A stretch of 40,813 nucleotides of DNA from Bordetella parapertussis (GCA_945861875.1 CAMAWC010000030.1:1-40813); one strand, 5' to 3'; positions 16,876 through 25,502 are shown, counted from the first letter of the stretch. Numbers and translations: made by a program. The notes: generated from the sequence alone by a model not told the origin.

Positions 16876-17457
16876 TTAGCGGTTTTTTGCCAGCCGCGCC
16901 AGGCGTGCTTCCAGGCGCGTCACATCGTCGCGCAGCGTCTCGACATCGCGGCTGAAGCGCGCCACTTCCTCGGGGCGGGCTAGCAGCGGTTGTTCCTCGG
17001 TCCAGTATTCGGCGAAGTTTTGCCCGGTGCGCAGCAGCGCGTCTTTTTGCCAGGCGAAAAAGTCACGACCGGCGGCGGCGATGCGACGCGCGGCGATGTC
17101 GCCGATGAGTTTGGACAAATCTTCCTCGGCGTCCCACTTGAGGTTGCGGAACAGGAATTGCACCGTGCTGGCGAGGTCGGCGTTGCCGCTGATGTCGACG
17201 TGTTGCAGCAGCGCGTCGCTGCCGCTTAGCAGGTGCGGCAGGGCGCCGGGCTTGATGGTGAGGGTAAGCTCCATGGCGTCCTCGCCCGTCGCTGCGGCAA
17301 CCGTGCCCTCGGCGGTGACCACCAGTTTCAGGTCGGGCAGCGGTGGCGCGCGGAACACCACGCGCTTGCCGGCAAAGGGCTTGAGGCGGTCGCGCGCCCA
17401 GGCCTCGCCCTGCAGCAGGTGGTTGATAGCGTACAAGGCCGGAACTTTGGTAGGCAT
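16876..17457 (-). CDS. ubiJ: Ubiquinone biosynthesis accessory factor UbiJ (SCP2 sterol-carrier domain)
   Basis: 193-aa protein with an N-terminal SCP2 lipid-binding domain and a charged C-terminal helix (ETLRDDVTRLEARLARL) likely to form a coiled coil. UbiJ organises the aerobic ubiquinone biosynthetic complex with UbiK and binds lipids. The start MPTKVPALYAINHLLQGE (ATG 17457) resembles other UbiJ proteins; longer in-frame starts give an unrelated arginine-rich leader. In relatives it sits between the Tim44-like gene and ubiB; here unrelated genes flank it on both sides. It is convergent with the catabolic operon. Confidence 0.88.
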   Translation of the reverse strand: MPTKVPALYAINHLLQGEAWARDRLKPFAGKRVVFRAPPLPDLKLVVTAEGTVAAATGEDAMELTLTIKPGALPHLLSGSDALLQHVDISGNADLASTVQFLFRNLKWDAEEDLSKLIGDIAARRIAAAGRDFFAWQKDALLRTGQNFAEYWTEEQPLLARPEEVARFSRDVETLRDDVTRLEARLARLAKNR

Positions 17458-17648
17458 GGACTCAATTATCGTCCAGCTTGCCGCCGCGTGCATGTCGACC
17501 GGTATCCGGGTTTGCCCGTCTGGGGTAAGCTGATCGATACGAAAGGGATCGCGAAACAGCTCACGATACCTGTCGCGGCAGTAACAAAGAGATCGCCGGG
17601 CCCGTCGGGCAATGGCCATCCATGCCAAAAACAACCAAGGAGGACTCC

Positions 17649-18803
17649 ATGAACTCATTGCCCGTTATGTCCACAGCCGCAGTTTTTGGTCGCGGGGTGA
17701 GGCTGCTCGCCGGCGCGGTGCTTGCGCTGACACTGACACTGACACTGGCCACCGGCTGCGCGCAGCAGGGCCAGCGCGTCGAGGGGCCGGCCAACGGCCC
17801 GCGCTACGCCGTCGATCCCTATTGGCCCAAGCCGCTGCCCAATAACTGGATACTGGGCCAGGTCGCCGGCATTGCCACCGACAGCAATGATCATATCTGG
17901 GTGTTGCACCGTCCCCGCACCGCCACCGAGGACGAGCGCGGCGCGACGCTGACGCCGCCGCGCTCCAAATGCTGTGTGCCGGCGCCGGCGGTGCTCGAGT
18001 TCGACTCGGCCGGCAACATGCTGCGCGCCTGGGGCGGGCCGGGTGCCGGTTACGAATGGCCGAAAAACGAGCACGGCATTTATGTCGATCCCAAGGGCAA
18101 TGTCTGGATAGGTGGCAACGACAACACCGACCATCAGCTGTTGAAATTCACCGCCGAGGGCAAGTTCCAGCTGCAAATCGGCCATGCCGGCGCAAGCAAG
18201 GGCAGCAACGACACCACCCAGCTCGGCCGCCCGGCGCACATGGAGCTCGACGTTGCCACCAACGAATTGTTTGTCGCCGACGGCTACCAGAACAAGCGCG
18301 TCATCGTGTTCGACGCCAGCAGCGGCGCGTACAAGCGCCACTGGGGCGCCTACGGCAACAAACCCGACGACGGCAAGCTGCCCTTTTACAACACCGAATC
18401 GCCGCAGTTTGCCAACCCGGTGCACTGCGTGCGCCAGACGCGCGACGGCCTGTTGTATGTCTGCGACCGCGCCAACAACCGCATCCAGGTGTTCCAGAAA
18501 AACGGCACTTTTGTGCGTCAGTTCACGCTCGAGACCAAGACGCTGGGCTCGGGTTCGGCCTGGGACCTGATCCCGACTGAAGACCCGGCGCAAACCTATC
18601 TGCTGGTGGCCGACGGCAGCAACAACGAAGTGCACATCGTCGTGCGCGCCACCGGCGAGCGTATCGGCTCCTTCGGTCGTAACGGCCGCAATGCCGGTGA
18701 TTTTCACTGGGTGCACAACATCGCCATCGACACCCAGGGCAGCGTGTACACCTCGGAAGTGGATACCGGCAAGCGAGCGCAGCGGTTCAGGCGGGTGCAG
18801 TAA
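17649..18803 (+). CDS. NHL-repeat beta-propeller lipoprotein
   Basis: 384-aa exported protein. The start is set by a perfect AAGGAGG ribosome site (17637-17643) five bases before ATG 17649. The N-terminus has a hydrophobic signal and a lipobox-like LATGC, so it is probably a lipoprotein. The body has repeated NHL-type strands (for example GNVWIGGNDN, NELFVADGYQNKRVIVFD, GLLYVCDRANNRIQVFQ), as in six-bladed propellers and peptidyl-alpha-hydroxyglycine lyase-like proteins. The exact function is unknown. It is divergent from ubiJ and placed inside the ubiquinone cluster, with the small membrane protein gene 50 bases downstream. Confidence 0.85.
   Translation: MNSLPVMSTAAVFGRGVRLLAGAVLALTLTLTLATGCAQQGQRVEGPANGPRYAVDPYWPKPLPNNWILGQVAGIATDSNDHIWVLHRPRTATEDERGATLTPPRSKCCVPAPAVLEFDSAGNMLRAWGGPGAGYEWPKNEHGIYVDPKGNVWIGGNDNTDHQLLKFTAEGKFQLQIGHAGASKGSNDTTQLGRPAHMELDVATNELFVADGYQNKRVIVFDASSGAYKRHWGAYGNKPDDGKLPFYNTESPQFANPVHCVRQTRDGLLYVCDRANNRIQVFQKNGTFVRQFTLETKTLGSGSAWDLIPTEDPAQTYLLVADGSNNEVHIVVRATGERIGSFGRNGRNAGDFHWVHNIAIDTQGSVYTSEVDTGKRAQRFRRVQ
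17727..17744 (+). repeat. CTGACA hexamer tandem repeat in a signal peptide
   Basis: Three perfect copies of CTGACA encode a Leu-Thr repeat in the hydrophobic core of the lipoprotein signal peptide. Gain or loss of units would lengthen or shorten the core without changing frame. Confidence 0.7.
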
Positions 18804-18853
18804 CCCGTGGCAGAAGGGCAGATAATGGGACGTGCCGCGCACGCCACGCGACT

Positions 18854-19219
18854 ATGAAAAGGCTGTTCCCGGTATTTGAGCATCGCGCGCAAGCGGTCAT
18901 TCCCGTCCGGCAGTTTGTCGTCCGGTTGGGCCACAGCGGCGCCATTGCGCTGGCGTTCATAGGCGTTTCGCTGCTCATCGGCATGGTCGGTTACCGCCTG
19001 CTCGAGCAGTTGGACTGGCTCGATGCCTTCCTCAACGCCGCCATGCTGCTGGGCGGCATGGGACCTGTGAACACGGCGGTCACACCCGGTGGCAAACTCT
19101 TTGCCGGACTCTACGCACTGTACTGCGGCCTCGCCGCCACCCTCGTCGCAGGCTTGATGCTCGCTCCCATGGCGCACCGCCTCCTGCACAACTTTCATGT
19201 GGAGGGACGGGAGCGATGA
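18854..19219 (+). CDS. Small two-helix membrane protein resembling a potassium-channel pore module
   Basis: 121 aa with two membrane helices (about 29-50 and 82-111) separated by a short hydrophobic re-entrant-like segment, LDAFLNAAMLLGGMGP (about 57-72). The layout helix, pore loop, TPGGKLFAGLYAL, helix mirrors two-helix K+ channel subunits, but the TVGYG selectivity filter is replaced by GGMGP. Potassium selectivity is therefore unlikely; the ion, if any, is unknown. It lies 50 bases after the NHL lipoprotein gene on the same strand and is followed by a strong bidirectional terminator, so the two probably share a transcript. Confidence 0.72.
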   Translation: MKRLFPVFEHRAQAVIPVRQFVVRLGHSGAIALAFIGVSLLIGMVGYRLLEQLDWLDAFLNAAMLLGGMGPVNTAVTPGGKLFAGLYALYCGLAATLVAGLMLAPMAHRLLHNFHVEGRER

Positions 19220-19293
19220 GCAGGACGGGGCAAATAGTTGTCCCCGCAGTGTGGCCGTTATGAAATAAACGAGCGGGAGGTTTTGGCAGGACA

Positions 19294-19327
19294 AATAAAA
19301 AGGCCGCCCGGAGGCGGCCTTTTTATT
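19294..19327. terminator. Strong bidirectional intrinsic terminator
   Basis: Perfect 15-bp inverted arms AATAAAAAGGCCGCC (19294-19308) and GGCGGCCTTTTTATT (19313-19327) enclose a CGGA loop. The GC-rich stem ends in a T-run on both strands, so it serves the plus-strand membrane protein gene and the minus-strand Tim44-like gene that converge here. Confidence 0.93.
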
Positions 19328-19339
19328 GCAACAGCCTGA

Positions 19340-20230
19340 TCAGGCTGCAGCGACTTGCTGTATGCCGGCAAGCGCCCAGCCGGATCCGCCGGAAACCGGT
19401 TTTTGCAGGTTCCAGACTTCCTCGAAGGGTGCGGCAACCGTTTCGCCTTCTTCCTTGATCATGCCGGCGAAGCGCACGCTGGCAACGTGCATGGCGTTCT
19501 CGGTGACCACTTCGAGCAGGTCGGCGGCGAGGGTGACCACCTCGGTGCGCTGCTTGGCGCCAAAGCGCGAATCGATTTGCGACTTGAACAGCGTGAACAT
19601 TTCGTCCGTGCTCATGTCGCGCAGCGTTTCGAGGTCGCCGGTGTCGTTGGCTTTTTGCAGGTTCATGAAGGACAGCTTGGCCTGCTTCACAAAGCCCGCG
19701 GCGTCAAAGCCAGCCGGGATGTTGGGCTGGAACTGGCTGCGGAAATCCGGGCCGCCCGTGCCGGTGTTGCCGGTCATTTGCGAGGGCGGCGGCGCGGCCA
19801 CGGTTTCCTGGCCCATCATGTTATAGCTGTTGGGGCCGGCGGCCTGGACCTGGGCCCGCGGCTTCATGAAAAAGCGCATCGCCAGCATCACGCCGCCGAA
19901 CACCAGCAGGCCCAGCAGGATGGTGCTGATGATGCTGCCCATGCCGCCAAAAGCGCCTTGCGAGAACAGGTAGCCAAGGCCGACACCGGCGGCGAGGCCG
20001 GCGAGAGGTCCGAGCCAGCGGTTGCCGGCGGGTGCGGCTGCAGGGGCGGCGGCGGGTGTCGCGGGCGCGGCGGCATTTTGTGCCGGGTTCGCTGGTTTTT
20101 GCGGGGCCACGCTCTGGCGCTGCATGCCGGCGCTGCTGCCGCCGCCGAGGCGTTTGGCCGCTTCGGCGTCAATGGGGGCGAGACCGATGCCCACCATCAC
20201 GGTAAGCGCGATCATGATCCAGGTTTTCAT
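19340..20230 (-). CDS. Tim44-like domain membrane protein
   Basis: 296 aa. An N-terminal signal/anchor (IMIALTVMVGIGLAPIDAEA) is followed by an Ala/Pro-rich linker (about 40-75), a Gly-rich hydrophobic region with two membrane stretches (about 80-125), then a C-terminal Tim44-like globular domain (about 170-296) beginning near FVKQAKLSFMNLQKAND. Bacterial Tim44-like proteins are poorly characterised. Between ubiE and ubiJ this is a conserved neighbour in betaproteobacteria, suggesting a membrane or lipid-quinone role (inference). It starts 79 bases downstream of ubiE on the same strand. Confidence 0.87.
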   Translation of the reverse strand: MKTWIMIALTVMVGIGLAPIDAEAAKRLGGGSSAGMQRQSVAPQKPANPAQNAAAPATPAAAPAAAPAGNRWLGPLAGLAAGVGLGYLFSQGAFGGMGSIISTILLGLLVFGGVMLAMRFFMKPRAQVQAAGPNSYNMMGQETVAAPPPSQMTGNTGTGGPDFRSQFQPNIPAGFDAAGFVKQAKLSFMNLQKANDTGDLETLRDMSTDEMFTLFKSQIDSRFGAKQRTEVVTLAADLLEVVTENAMHVASVRFAGMIKEEGETVAAPFEEVWNLQKPVSGGSGWALAGIQQVAAA

Positions 20231-20309
20231 TGCGTTTCCTCTTTTCTCGGTAAGTGCTTTTTATACTGGTTTGATGTTGCAGTTTGATGCCGTTGTTCCA
20301 CAGTCCGGG

Positions 20310-21044
20310 TCAATACTTGAAGCCGCGGTGCAGCGCGACCACTCCCGCGCTCAAATCATTGTATATGACATCCTCCAGCCCGGCGCGTTCCATCATCTTT
20401 TTCAATGTTTCCTGGTCCGGGTGCATGCGTATCGACTCGGCAAGGTAGCGGTAGCTCGCCTCGTCCGCGGCGAGCTTGCCTCCCAGCCAGGGCAGGGCGT
20501 TGAAGGAGTACCAGTCGTAGGCCTTTTCCAGCGGTTTCCAGACCTTGGAGAATTCGAGCACCAGCACGCGGCCGCCGGGGCGCAGTACGCGCGTCATTTC
20601 GGCCAGCGCGGCCTCCTTGTGCGTCATGTTGCGCAGGCCGAAGGCGACGCTGACACAGTCAAAGTAATGGTCGGGGAAGGGCAGGCGCTCGGCGTCGCAT
20701 TGCACCGCCGGGGCGATCACACCATCGTCGACCATGCGGTTGCGCCCGACTTCGAGCATGCTGCCGTTGATGTCGGTGAGCCAGACCTGGCCGCTCGGTC
20801 CGGCGCGCCGGGCAAAGGCGCGCGACAAATCGCCCGAGCCGCCCGCCACGTCGAGCACGCGGCTGCCTTCGCGCACGCCGCTGTGCGACATGGCATAGGC
20901 CTTCCACAAGCGGTGCAGGCCGCCGGACATCACGTCGTTCATCAGGTCGTACTTGCCGGCAACCGAATCAAAGACTGCGGCGACTTTTTTCGCCTTGTCG
21001 CGCTCGTCTACGGTCTGGAAGCCGAAATGGGTTTGTTCGCTCAT
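20310..21044 (-). CDS. ubiE: Ubiquinone/menaquinone biosynthesis C-methyltransferase UbiE
   Basis: 244-aa SAM-dependent methyltransferase that methylates the benzoquinol ring in ubiquinone synthesis (and demethylmenaquinone where made). Features are the N-terminal [15 protein letters not shown], the [13 protein letters not shown] segment, the SAM-binding loop [10 protein letters not shown] (about 66-75), the second motif [11 protein letters not shown] and the late LEFSKVWKP motif. Length is normal. It lies 19 bases downstream of the DUF971 gene and is co-directional with the Tim44-like gene, the standard betaproteobacterial order. Confidence 0.96.
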   Translation of the reverse strand: MSEQTHFGFQTVDERDKAKKVAAVFDSVAGKYDLMNDVMSGGLHRLWKAYAMSHSGVREGSRVLDVAGGSGDLSRAFARRAGPSGQVWLTDINGSMLEVGRNRMVDDGVIAPAVQCDAERLPFPDHYFDCVSVAFGLRNMTHKEAALAEMTRVLRPGGRVLVLEFSKVWKPLEKAYDWYSFNALPWLGGKLAADEASYRYLAESIRMHPDQETLKKMMERAGLEDVIYNDLSAGVVALHRGFKY

Positions 21045-21063
21045 CGAGGTTGCGTATTTCCGT

Positions 21064-21471
21064 TCAATGCCCGTGCAGCACCGGCTTCACGGTGGTGTCG
21101 ATATCACGGCTTGCGCCTGCCGCCGCGAGGCGCTTGAGGTATTGCTGCCAGAGGCTGTCCTGGTTGGCGCCCAGTTCGTAGAGGTAGTCCCAGGAGTAAA
21201 TGCCGGTGGCGTGGCCGTCGGAAAAAGTCGGTTGCACGGCATAGCTGCCGACCGGATCGAGGGTGCTGATGCCGACCTTGGATTTTCCGGTTTGCAGCAC
21301 TTCCTGTCCCGGGCCGTGGCCGCGCACCTCGGCCGAGGGCGAGTACACGCGCAGGAACTCATAACCGAGGCGAAAGCTTTTGCCGTCGGAAAAGACGATT
21401 TCCATCACTTTTGAGGCCTGGTGGAGCTTGATTTCGGTGGGAATCGGCGAATCTTTGACCAAACCGGCCAT
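21064..21471 (-). CDS. DUF971 / gamma-butyrobetaine hydroxylase-like N-terminal domain protein
   Basis: 135-aa single-domain protein with the family signature [18 protein letters not shown] (about 44-61), then PVGSYAV and [16 protein letters not shown]. In eukaryotes the domain is the N-terminal part of gamma-butyrobetaine hydroxylase; the bacterial stand-alone form has been linked to iron-sulfur or zinc binding but has no settled role. It is the first gene of the conserved run with ubiE, 19 bases apart, and is divergent from phoB. Confidence 0.9.
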   Translation of the reverse strand: MAGLVKDSPIPTEIKLHQASKVMEIVFSDGKSFRLGYEFLRVYSPSAEVRGHGPGQEVLQTGKSKVGISTLDPVGSYAVQPTFSDGHATGIYSWDYLYELGANQDSLWQQYLKRLAAAGASRDIDTTVKPVLHGH

Positions 21472-21569
21472 TTGAGTCCTTAGTCTACGCGTTCAAGGCA
21501 CTATCATAGCGTGAACTTGCCGGGGCCAATGCTTTGCGGCGGAAGTCCTGCCGGGTGAAAATCGGGCGT

Positions 21570-21603
21570 ATGTAACATGCTTGTCATGTGGACTTCGTAG
21601 AAT
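21570..21603 (+). promoter_or_regulatory. Pho box and -10 element of phoBR
   Basis: ATGTAAC (21570-21576) and TTGTCAT (21581-21587) each match 6/7 of the PhoB half-site CTGTMAY. They are separated by 4 bases (11-bp period), and a -10-like TAGAAT (5/6) lies exactly 10 bases downstream (21598-21603). This is the arrangement of PhoB-activated promoters, in which the Pho box replaces the -35, so phoBR is probably autoregulated under phosphate starvation. Confidence 0.72.
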
Positions 21604-21638
21604 CGTCACAACCCCAACAACCGGAACCGGATCTCCCC

Positions 21639-22328
21639 ATGTCGGCAAATATTCTCGTGGTTGAAGACGAGCCCGCAATCCAGGAACTGATTGCGCTCAA
21701 CCTCGAGCATGCCGGTCATCGCGTGTTGCGCGCCAAGGACGCCGAGCAGGCGCAAAACCTGGTGCGCCACGCCCTGCCCGACCTGGTGCTGCTCGACTGG
21801 ATGTTGCCCGGACAGTCCGGCGTGATGTTTGCCCGTTCGCTGCGCGATGACGAGCGCACCAGGGCGATACCGATCATCATGCTCACCGCGCGCGGCACCG
21901 AGCAGGACAAGGTGATGGGGCTGGAGTCCGGCGCTGACGATTACGTCACCAAGCCGTTCTCGCCGCGCGAGTTGATCGCGCGCATCAAGGCGGTGTTGCG
22001 CCGGCGCGCGCCGCAACTCACCGACGAGGCGGTCGAGATCGCCGGACTGCGGCTGGACCCGGGCACCCACCGTGTCAGCGGCGGCGGCACGCCGCTGGAC
22101 CTGGGGCCGACCGAATTTCGCCTGCTGCACTTTCTCATGACCCATACCGAGCGCGTGCACAGCCGCGCGCAACTGCTCGACCATGTCTGGGGTGATCACG
22201 TGTTTGTCGAGGAGCGCACGGTGGATGTGCACATCCGCCGCCTGCGCAAATCGCTCGAGCCTTCGGGCCATGACCGGCTGGTCCAGACCGTCAGGGGTAG
22301 CGGCTACCGCCTTGCTGACGGGGAATAA
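21639..22328 (+). CDS. phoB: Phosphate regulon response regulator PhoB
   Basis: 229-aa OmpR/PhoB-class response regulator. The receiver domain (1-120) has the acidic pair in VVEDE, phospho-acceptor Asp53 in LLDWMLPG, the switch Thr in MLTARG and Lys in TKPFSPRE. The C-terminal winged helix (about 130-228) ends with [14 protein letters not shown] and TVRGSGYRL. Start ATG 21639 gives [11 protein letters not shown], normal for PhoB; an upstream in-frame start adds an unrelated leader. It activates phosphate-starvation genes when phosphorylated by PhoR, encoded 20 bases downstream. A Pho box precedes it. Confidence 0.93.
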   Translation: MSANILVVEDEPAIQELIALNLEHAGHRVLRAKDAEQAQNLVRHALPDLVLLDWMLPGQSGVMFARSLRDDERTRAIPIIMLTARGTEQDKVMGLESGADDYVTKPFSPRELIARIKAVLRRRAPQLTDEAVEIAGLRLDPGTHRVSGGGTPLDLGPTEFRLLHFLMTHTERVHSRAQLLDHVWGDHVFVEERTVDVHIRRLRKSLEPSGHDRLVQTVRGSGYRLADGE

Positions 22329-22348
22329 TCCGGGTATTGCGCGCTAAA

Positions 22349-23692
22349 ATGGCCGCCATGGCCGGTCAAATTTCAAGTTTCATCTGGATGCGCACCGCCG
22401 GCGTGCTCGTCCTGACTTTTGTTGCGGCGCTGGTTGCATGGCTCTGGCTGGGGCGGGCGTGGTCGCTGGCGGTCATCGGTCTGGGCATGGCGCTGCTGCT
22501 GCTGCGCCACCTCGTCAATCTGCAGGCCCTGGTCAACTGGCTTAAGGATCCGCAGAACCTCGCTGTGCCGCAAGGCAGCGGTGTCTGGGAGCACGTGTTT
22601 ACCGCGCTCTATCGTTTCATGCGCGCCAACAACCAGCAGCAGCAACGCCTGACCGCGACGCTGGAACGTTTTCGCAAGGCCGGGCAGGCCCTGCCCGACG
22701 GCGTGATCGTGCTCGACGCCGATGACCGCATCGAGTGGTGCAACGCCATTGCCGAGCGCGACCTCGCCCTGAACATGGCCAAGGACACCGGCCAGCCCAT
22801 CGTCAACCTGGTGCGGCAGCCCGATTTTGTCGCCTACATGCAGGCGGGTGATTTTTCCGAACCGCTGGTGATGCGCCTGCATCGCGGCGAGGCCTTGGCC
22901 TTTTCGGTGCGCGTGGTGCCCTACGGCCAGGACCAGAAACTGCTGCTCTCGCGCGACATAACCCAGGCGGAAAAACTCGAGATCATGCGGCGCGATTTTG
23001 TCGCCAACGTATCGCACGAACTGAAAACGCCTATCACCGTGGTCGGCGGTTTTCTCGAGATGTTTGCCGACGGCAAGGTAAGTTCCGACCAGGCGCGCGG
23101 CCGGGAAGTGATTGCCATCATGCGCGAGCAAAGCGAGCGCATGCAGCGCCTGATCGAGGATTTGCTCACCCTGTCGGCGCTCGAGGCCAGCGCTGCGCCG
23201 GAGCGCGAGGCGAGCATAGACATGGTGTGCATGCTCGATTCGCTGGCGGGGGAGGCGCGTGTGCTTTCAGCCGGGCGGCACAAGATCGTCGTTGACGAGG
23301 CCATGCCCGGGGTACTTTTGGGCAATGAGCAGGAATTGCGCTCGGCCTTCGGCAATCTCATCAGCAATGCCGTTCGCTATACGCCGCAGGACGGCGAGAT
23401 TCACCTGGCGTGGGGTGGGCGCGGCGGCGAAGGGGTGTTGACGGTGCGCGACAGCGGCATAGGCATAGATCCGCGCCACATTCCGCGGCTGACCGAGCGC
23501 TTTTACCGTGTTGATTCGAGCCGCTCGCGCGAAACCGGTGGTACCGGGCTGGGACTGGCGATTGTCAAGCACGTGCTGACGCGGCATCAGGCGGCACTGG
23601 AAATTCACAGTCAGCCCGGTGCGGGGTCGAGTTTTTGCGCGGTGTTCCCGGCGCGGCGCGTCAAGCCCGGGGTGGCGGCCGCGACTGCCTAG
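22349..23692 (+). CDS. phoR: Phosphate regulon sensor histidine kinase PhoR
   Basis: 447-aa membrane sensor. Two closely spaced N-terminal membrane helices (about 15-55) are followed by a PAS-like domain (about 105-200), the dimerisation/phospho-acceptor segment with His223 in FVANVSHELKTP, and the ATPase domain with N-box NLISNAVRYTP, DSGIGID and GGTGLGLAIVKHV. The absence of a large periplasmic domain is typical of PhoR, which senses phosphate through the Pst transporter and PhoU. TTG 22337 and ATG 22358 are alternative starts. No pst or phoU genes lie in the window. The gene ends 18 bases from a convergent gene. Confidence 0.92.
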   Translation: MAAMAGQISSFIWMRTAGVLVLTFVAALVAWLWLGRAWSLAVIGLGMALLLLRHLVNLQALVNWLKDPQNLAVPQGSGVWEHVFTALYRFMRANNQQQQRLTATLERFRKAGQALPDGVIVLDADDRIEWCNAIAERDLALNMAKDTGQPIVNLVRQPDFVAYMQAGDFSEPLVMRLHRGEALAFSVRVVPYGQDQKLLLSRDITQAEKLEIMRRDFVANVSHELKTPITVVGGFLEMFADGKVSSDQARGREVIAIMREQSERMQRLIEDLLTLSALEASAAPEREASIDMVCMLDSLAGEARVLSAGRHKIVVDEAMPGVLLGNEQELRSAFGNLISNAVRYTPQDGEIHLAWGGRGGEGVLTVRDSGIGIDPRHIPRLTERFYRVDSSRSRETGGTGLGLAIVKHVLTRHQAALEIHSQPGAGSSFCAVFPARRVKPGVAAATA

Positions 23693-23710
23693 GCAAGCGT
23701 GATGTGGCGC

Positions 23711-25306
23711 CTAGCCGCGTGCGCTGAAGTTGGCGCGATCGTAGTCGGCACCGCGACCGAGCAGGCCGAACAGGCTGACCTGGAAGGTCTCATTGTCCAG
23801 GCAAAGTTCGAGCTCGCGGCCGTTCTGGTACCAGCCCGAGGGCAGTACCAGGCTGGGTGCCAGCCCCGGGGCAACCGGCAGCAAAAAAGCCTGCGCGTAG
23901 GGTTCCTTGTGCGCCGGGTCGTCGGACTTGAGCCTGACAGTGCAGGCGCGGGCGATGCCAGGCAAGGCCTTCGCGCCGATGGCAAGGCTGTTGTCGTGCC
24001 CCGAGTACAACCAGCGCACCTCTGCCAGTATCAGCTGCGTTGCGCCTTGCGGCCGCAGCGCCACCAGTTGCCGGTGCTGCAACCGGGTCCCGGGCCCTTT
24101 GCGGCGCATGCGAAAGCCGGTGGCGCTCTCATCCAGGGTTTCCCATTGTTCGAGCAGCGGCTCGGCCTGCAGCGTCGATTTTTTTTCTGCTAATCCCGGG
24201 ATATGCCGGAAAATGTGCAGGTGCTCGGCATCGCGGCGTGAATAGTCCCACTGCTTGAGGCCGCTATCAAAAGGGCGTCCGCTGAGGGCAAAGTGTATTG
24301 CCGCGAAGCCGGCGGCCAGTTCTGTCGCGGCGGCCTGCTGGCGTCGCGGAAACTGCCGTGTTGCGGGCGGCTCCAGCCAGGCGTGCACCAGCTGCGACAA
24401 CAACTCGCCGCATACCCCCGCCGAGCAATCGGCGCCCAGTCCGAGTTCGGCGGGCAGGGCGCCCTCGGCCAGCCGTTTTTGCCGGCCCCTCAGGCTGCGC
24501 GCGAGTTCGCCGGTGTCGATGCAAACGCGCCCTTCGCCGGCCGCAGCGGGCAAATCCCCGCTGGCGACCCATTGCGCGCCGCCACCGTCGGGAAGATCGA
24601 GGCAATTAGCGCCATTGCGCGCGATTGTTTTAACCAGCCGCGGCTTGTGCGACCAGCGGTACGCCCAGCGGCGCATCAGCTGGAAATCGCGACCGGACAG
24701 GCCGTAGGGGCGGGCCATGTGCAGCAGCACCGGCCGCAGATAGGTCGAGGTGCAGGTTTTGGGCATCGCTGCGGTGGCGAGGTTGTGCTCGGTAACGCCG
24801 TGGGCAAGGGCGGCGGCATACAACTCATGCAGGATAGGCCACAGGTCCGGATCGAGTTCGCGCCGCGCCAGCCAGAAGGTGGCGAGCAGTTCTCCGGTGG
24901 CTTCGAGCGCGCGCTGGCACAAAAGCGGCAGGTGTCTGGCCAGCTCCGGATGCGTATTCTTGAGCGCCGCACGGAACAGCCGGCGGTAGCCGCGCATCAC
25001 CGCACGCCACAAGTCGTAGCTTTGCTCGAACGCCGCGGTCTCCTGGTGCCCGAGCGGCAGCGGCTTGGCGAGGAATTTTTTCGCCAATTCCTCCTGTGCC
25101 ACGGCGAGGGGTTTGCGCAGACGCTCGAGAATATCCAGATAGGCCAGATGCCGTGGCGGCGCTTCTTCGAGTTGTTCGATCAGCAGTGTGAGTTCATGGC
25201 AGGCTTGTCGCGGGTCGGACAAATACGCCTTGGCCAGCCAGTCCTCGCAACTTTTCAGGTCGGCCAGCAGCGGGCGGCTGGCCGGAAGGAAATCGCTTTG
25301 GTTCAT
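23711..25306 (-). CDS. Uncharacterised protein with PilZ-like C-terminal region (paralogue 1)
   Basis: 531 aa, function not recognised. No signal peptide or membrane segment is seen; the N-terminal 400 residues are mostly helical and resemble the next gene's product, for example around EELAKKFLAKPLPL (about 74-87) and AAGFAAIHFALSGRPF. Near the C-terminus, LDESATGFRM followed by EVRWLYSGHDNSLAIGAK resembles the D-x-S-x-x-G and VRW elements of PilZ domains, but the upstream RxxxR c-di-GMP motif is not evident. Start ATG 25306 has a good GAGGGG site. It converges on phoR and is preceded by a palindrome overlapping its promoter region. Confidence 0.75.
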   Translation of the reverse strand: MNQSDFLPASRPLLADLKSCEDWLAKAYLSDPRQACHELTLLIEQLEEAPPRHLAYLDILERLRKPLAVAQEELAKKFLAKPLPLGHQETAAFEQSYDLWRAVMRGYRRLFRAALKNTHPELARHLPLLCQRALEATGELLATFWLARRELDPDLWPILHELYAAALAHGVTEHNLATAAMPKTCTSTYLRPVLLHMARPYGLSGRDFQLMRRWAYRWSHKPRLVKTIARNGANCLDLPDGGGAQWVASGDLPAAAGEGRVCIDTGELARSLRGRQKRLAEGALPAELGLGADCSAGVCGELLSQLVHAWLEPPATRQFPRRQQAAATELAAGFAAIHFALSGRPFDSGLKQWDYSRRDAEHLHIFRHIPGLAEKKSTLQAEPLLEQWETLDESATGFRMRRKGPGTRLQHRQLVALRPQGATQLILAEVRWLYSGHDNSLAIGAKALPGIARACTVRLKSDDPAHKEPYAQAFLLPVAPGLAPSLVLPSGWYQNGRELELCLDNETFQVSLFGLLGRGADYDRANFSARG

Positions 25307-25346
25307 AGTCGCCCCTCGGCCCGGTATCGGGCTGGAAATTACGGCA

Positions 25347-25376
25347 ATACTACATAGGTATATGACAGAGTCATAT
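25347..25376 (-). promoter_or_regulatory. Perfect palindrome and possible promoter upstream of paralogue 1
   Basis: ATATGAC-AGA-GTCATAT (25360-25376) is a perfect 7-bp inverted repeat. On the minus strand it contains CTGTCAT, a perfect Pho half-site, but no matching second half-site is present at 11-bp spacing. A weak -35/-10 pair (ATGACT, 16 bases, TAGTAT at 25352-25347) overlaps it, so the palindrome is better read as an operator for an unknown dimeric regulator. Confidence 0.45.
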
Positions 25377-25502
25377 TGTGGCCGGGGTTGTGGGGCGACG
25401 AGGAATTAGTTGGCAAAACTGCTCTGATACGGCCGGAAAGGGTCCGGCGAATGCGGACAAATGCACACCGGCCGGCAATTTGCGGCGGGCCCGGGTGTGG
25501 GG

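Noticed and set aside
25351..25368. Full Pho box in front of paralogue 1
   Set aside because: One half-site (CTGTCAT, minus strand) is perfect but the expected second half (CTATGTA) matches only about 3/7; kept as a palindrome or operator instead.
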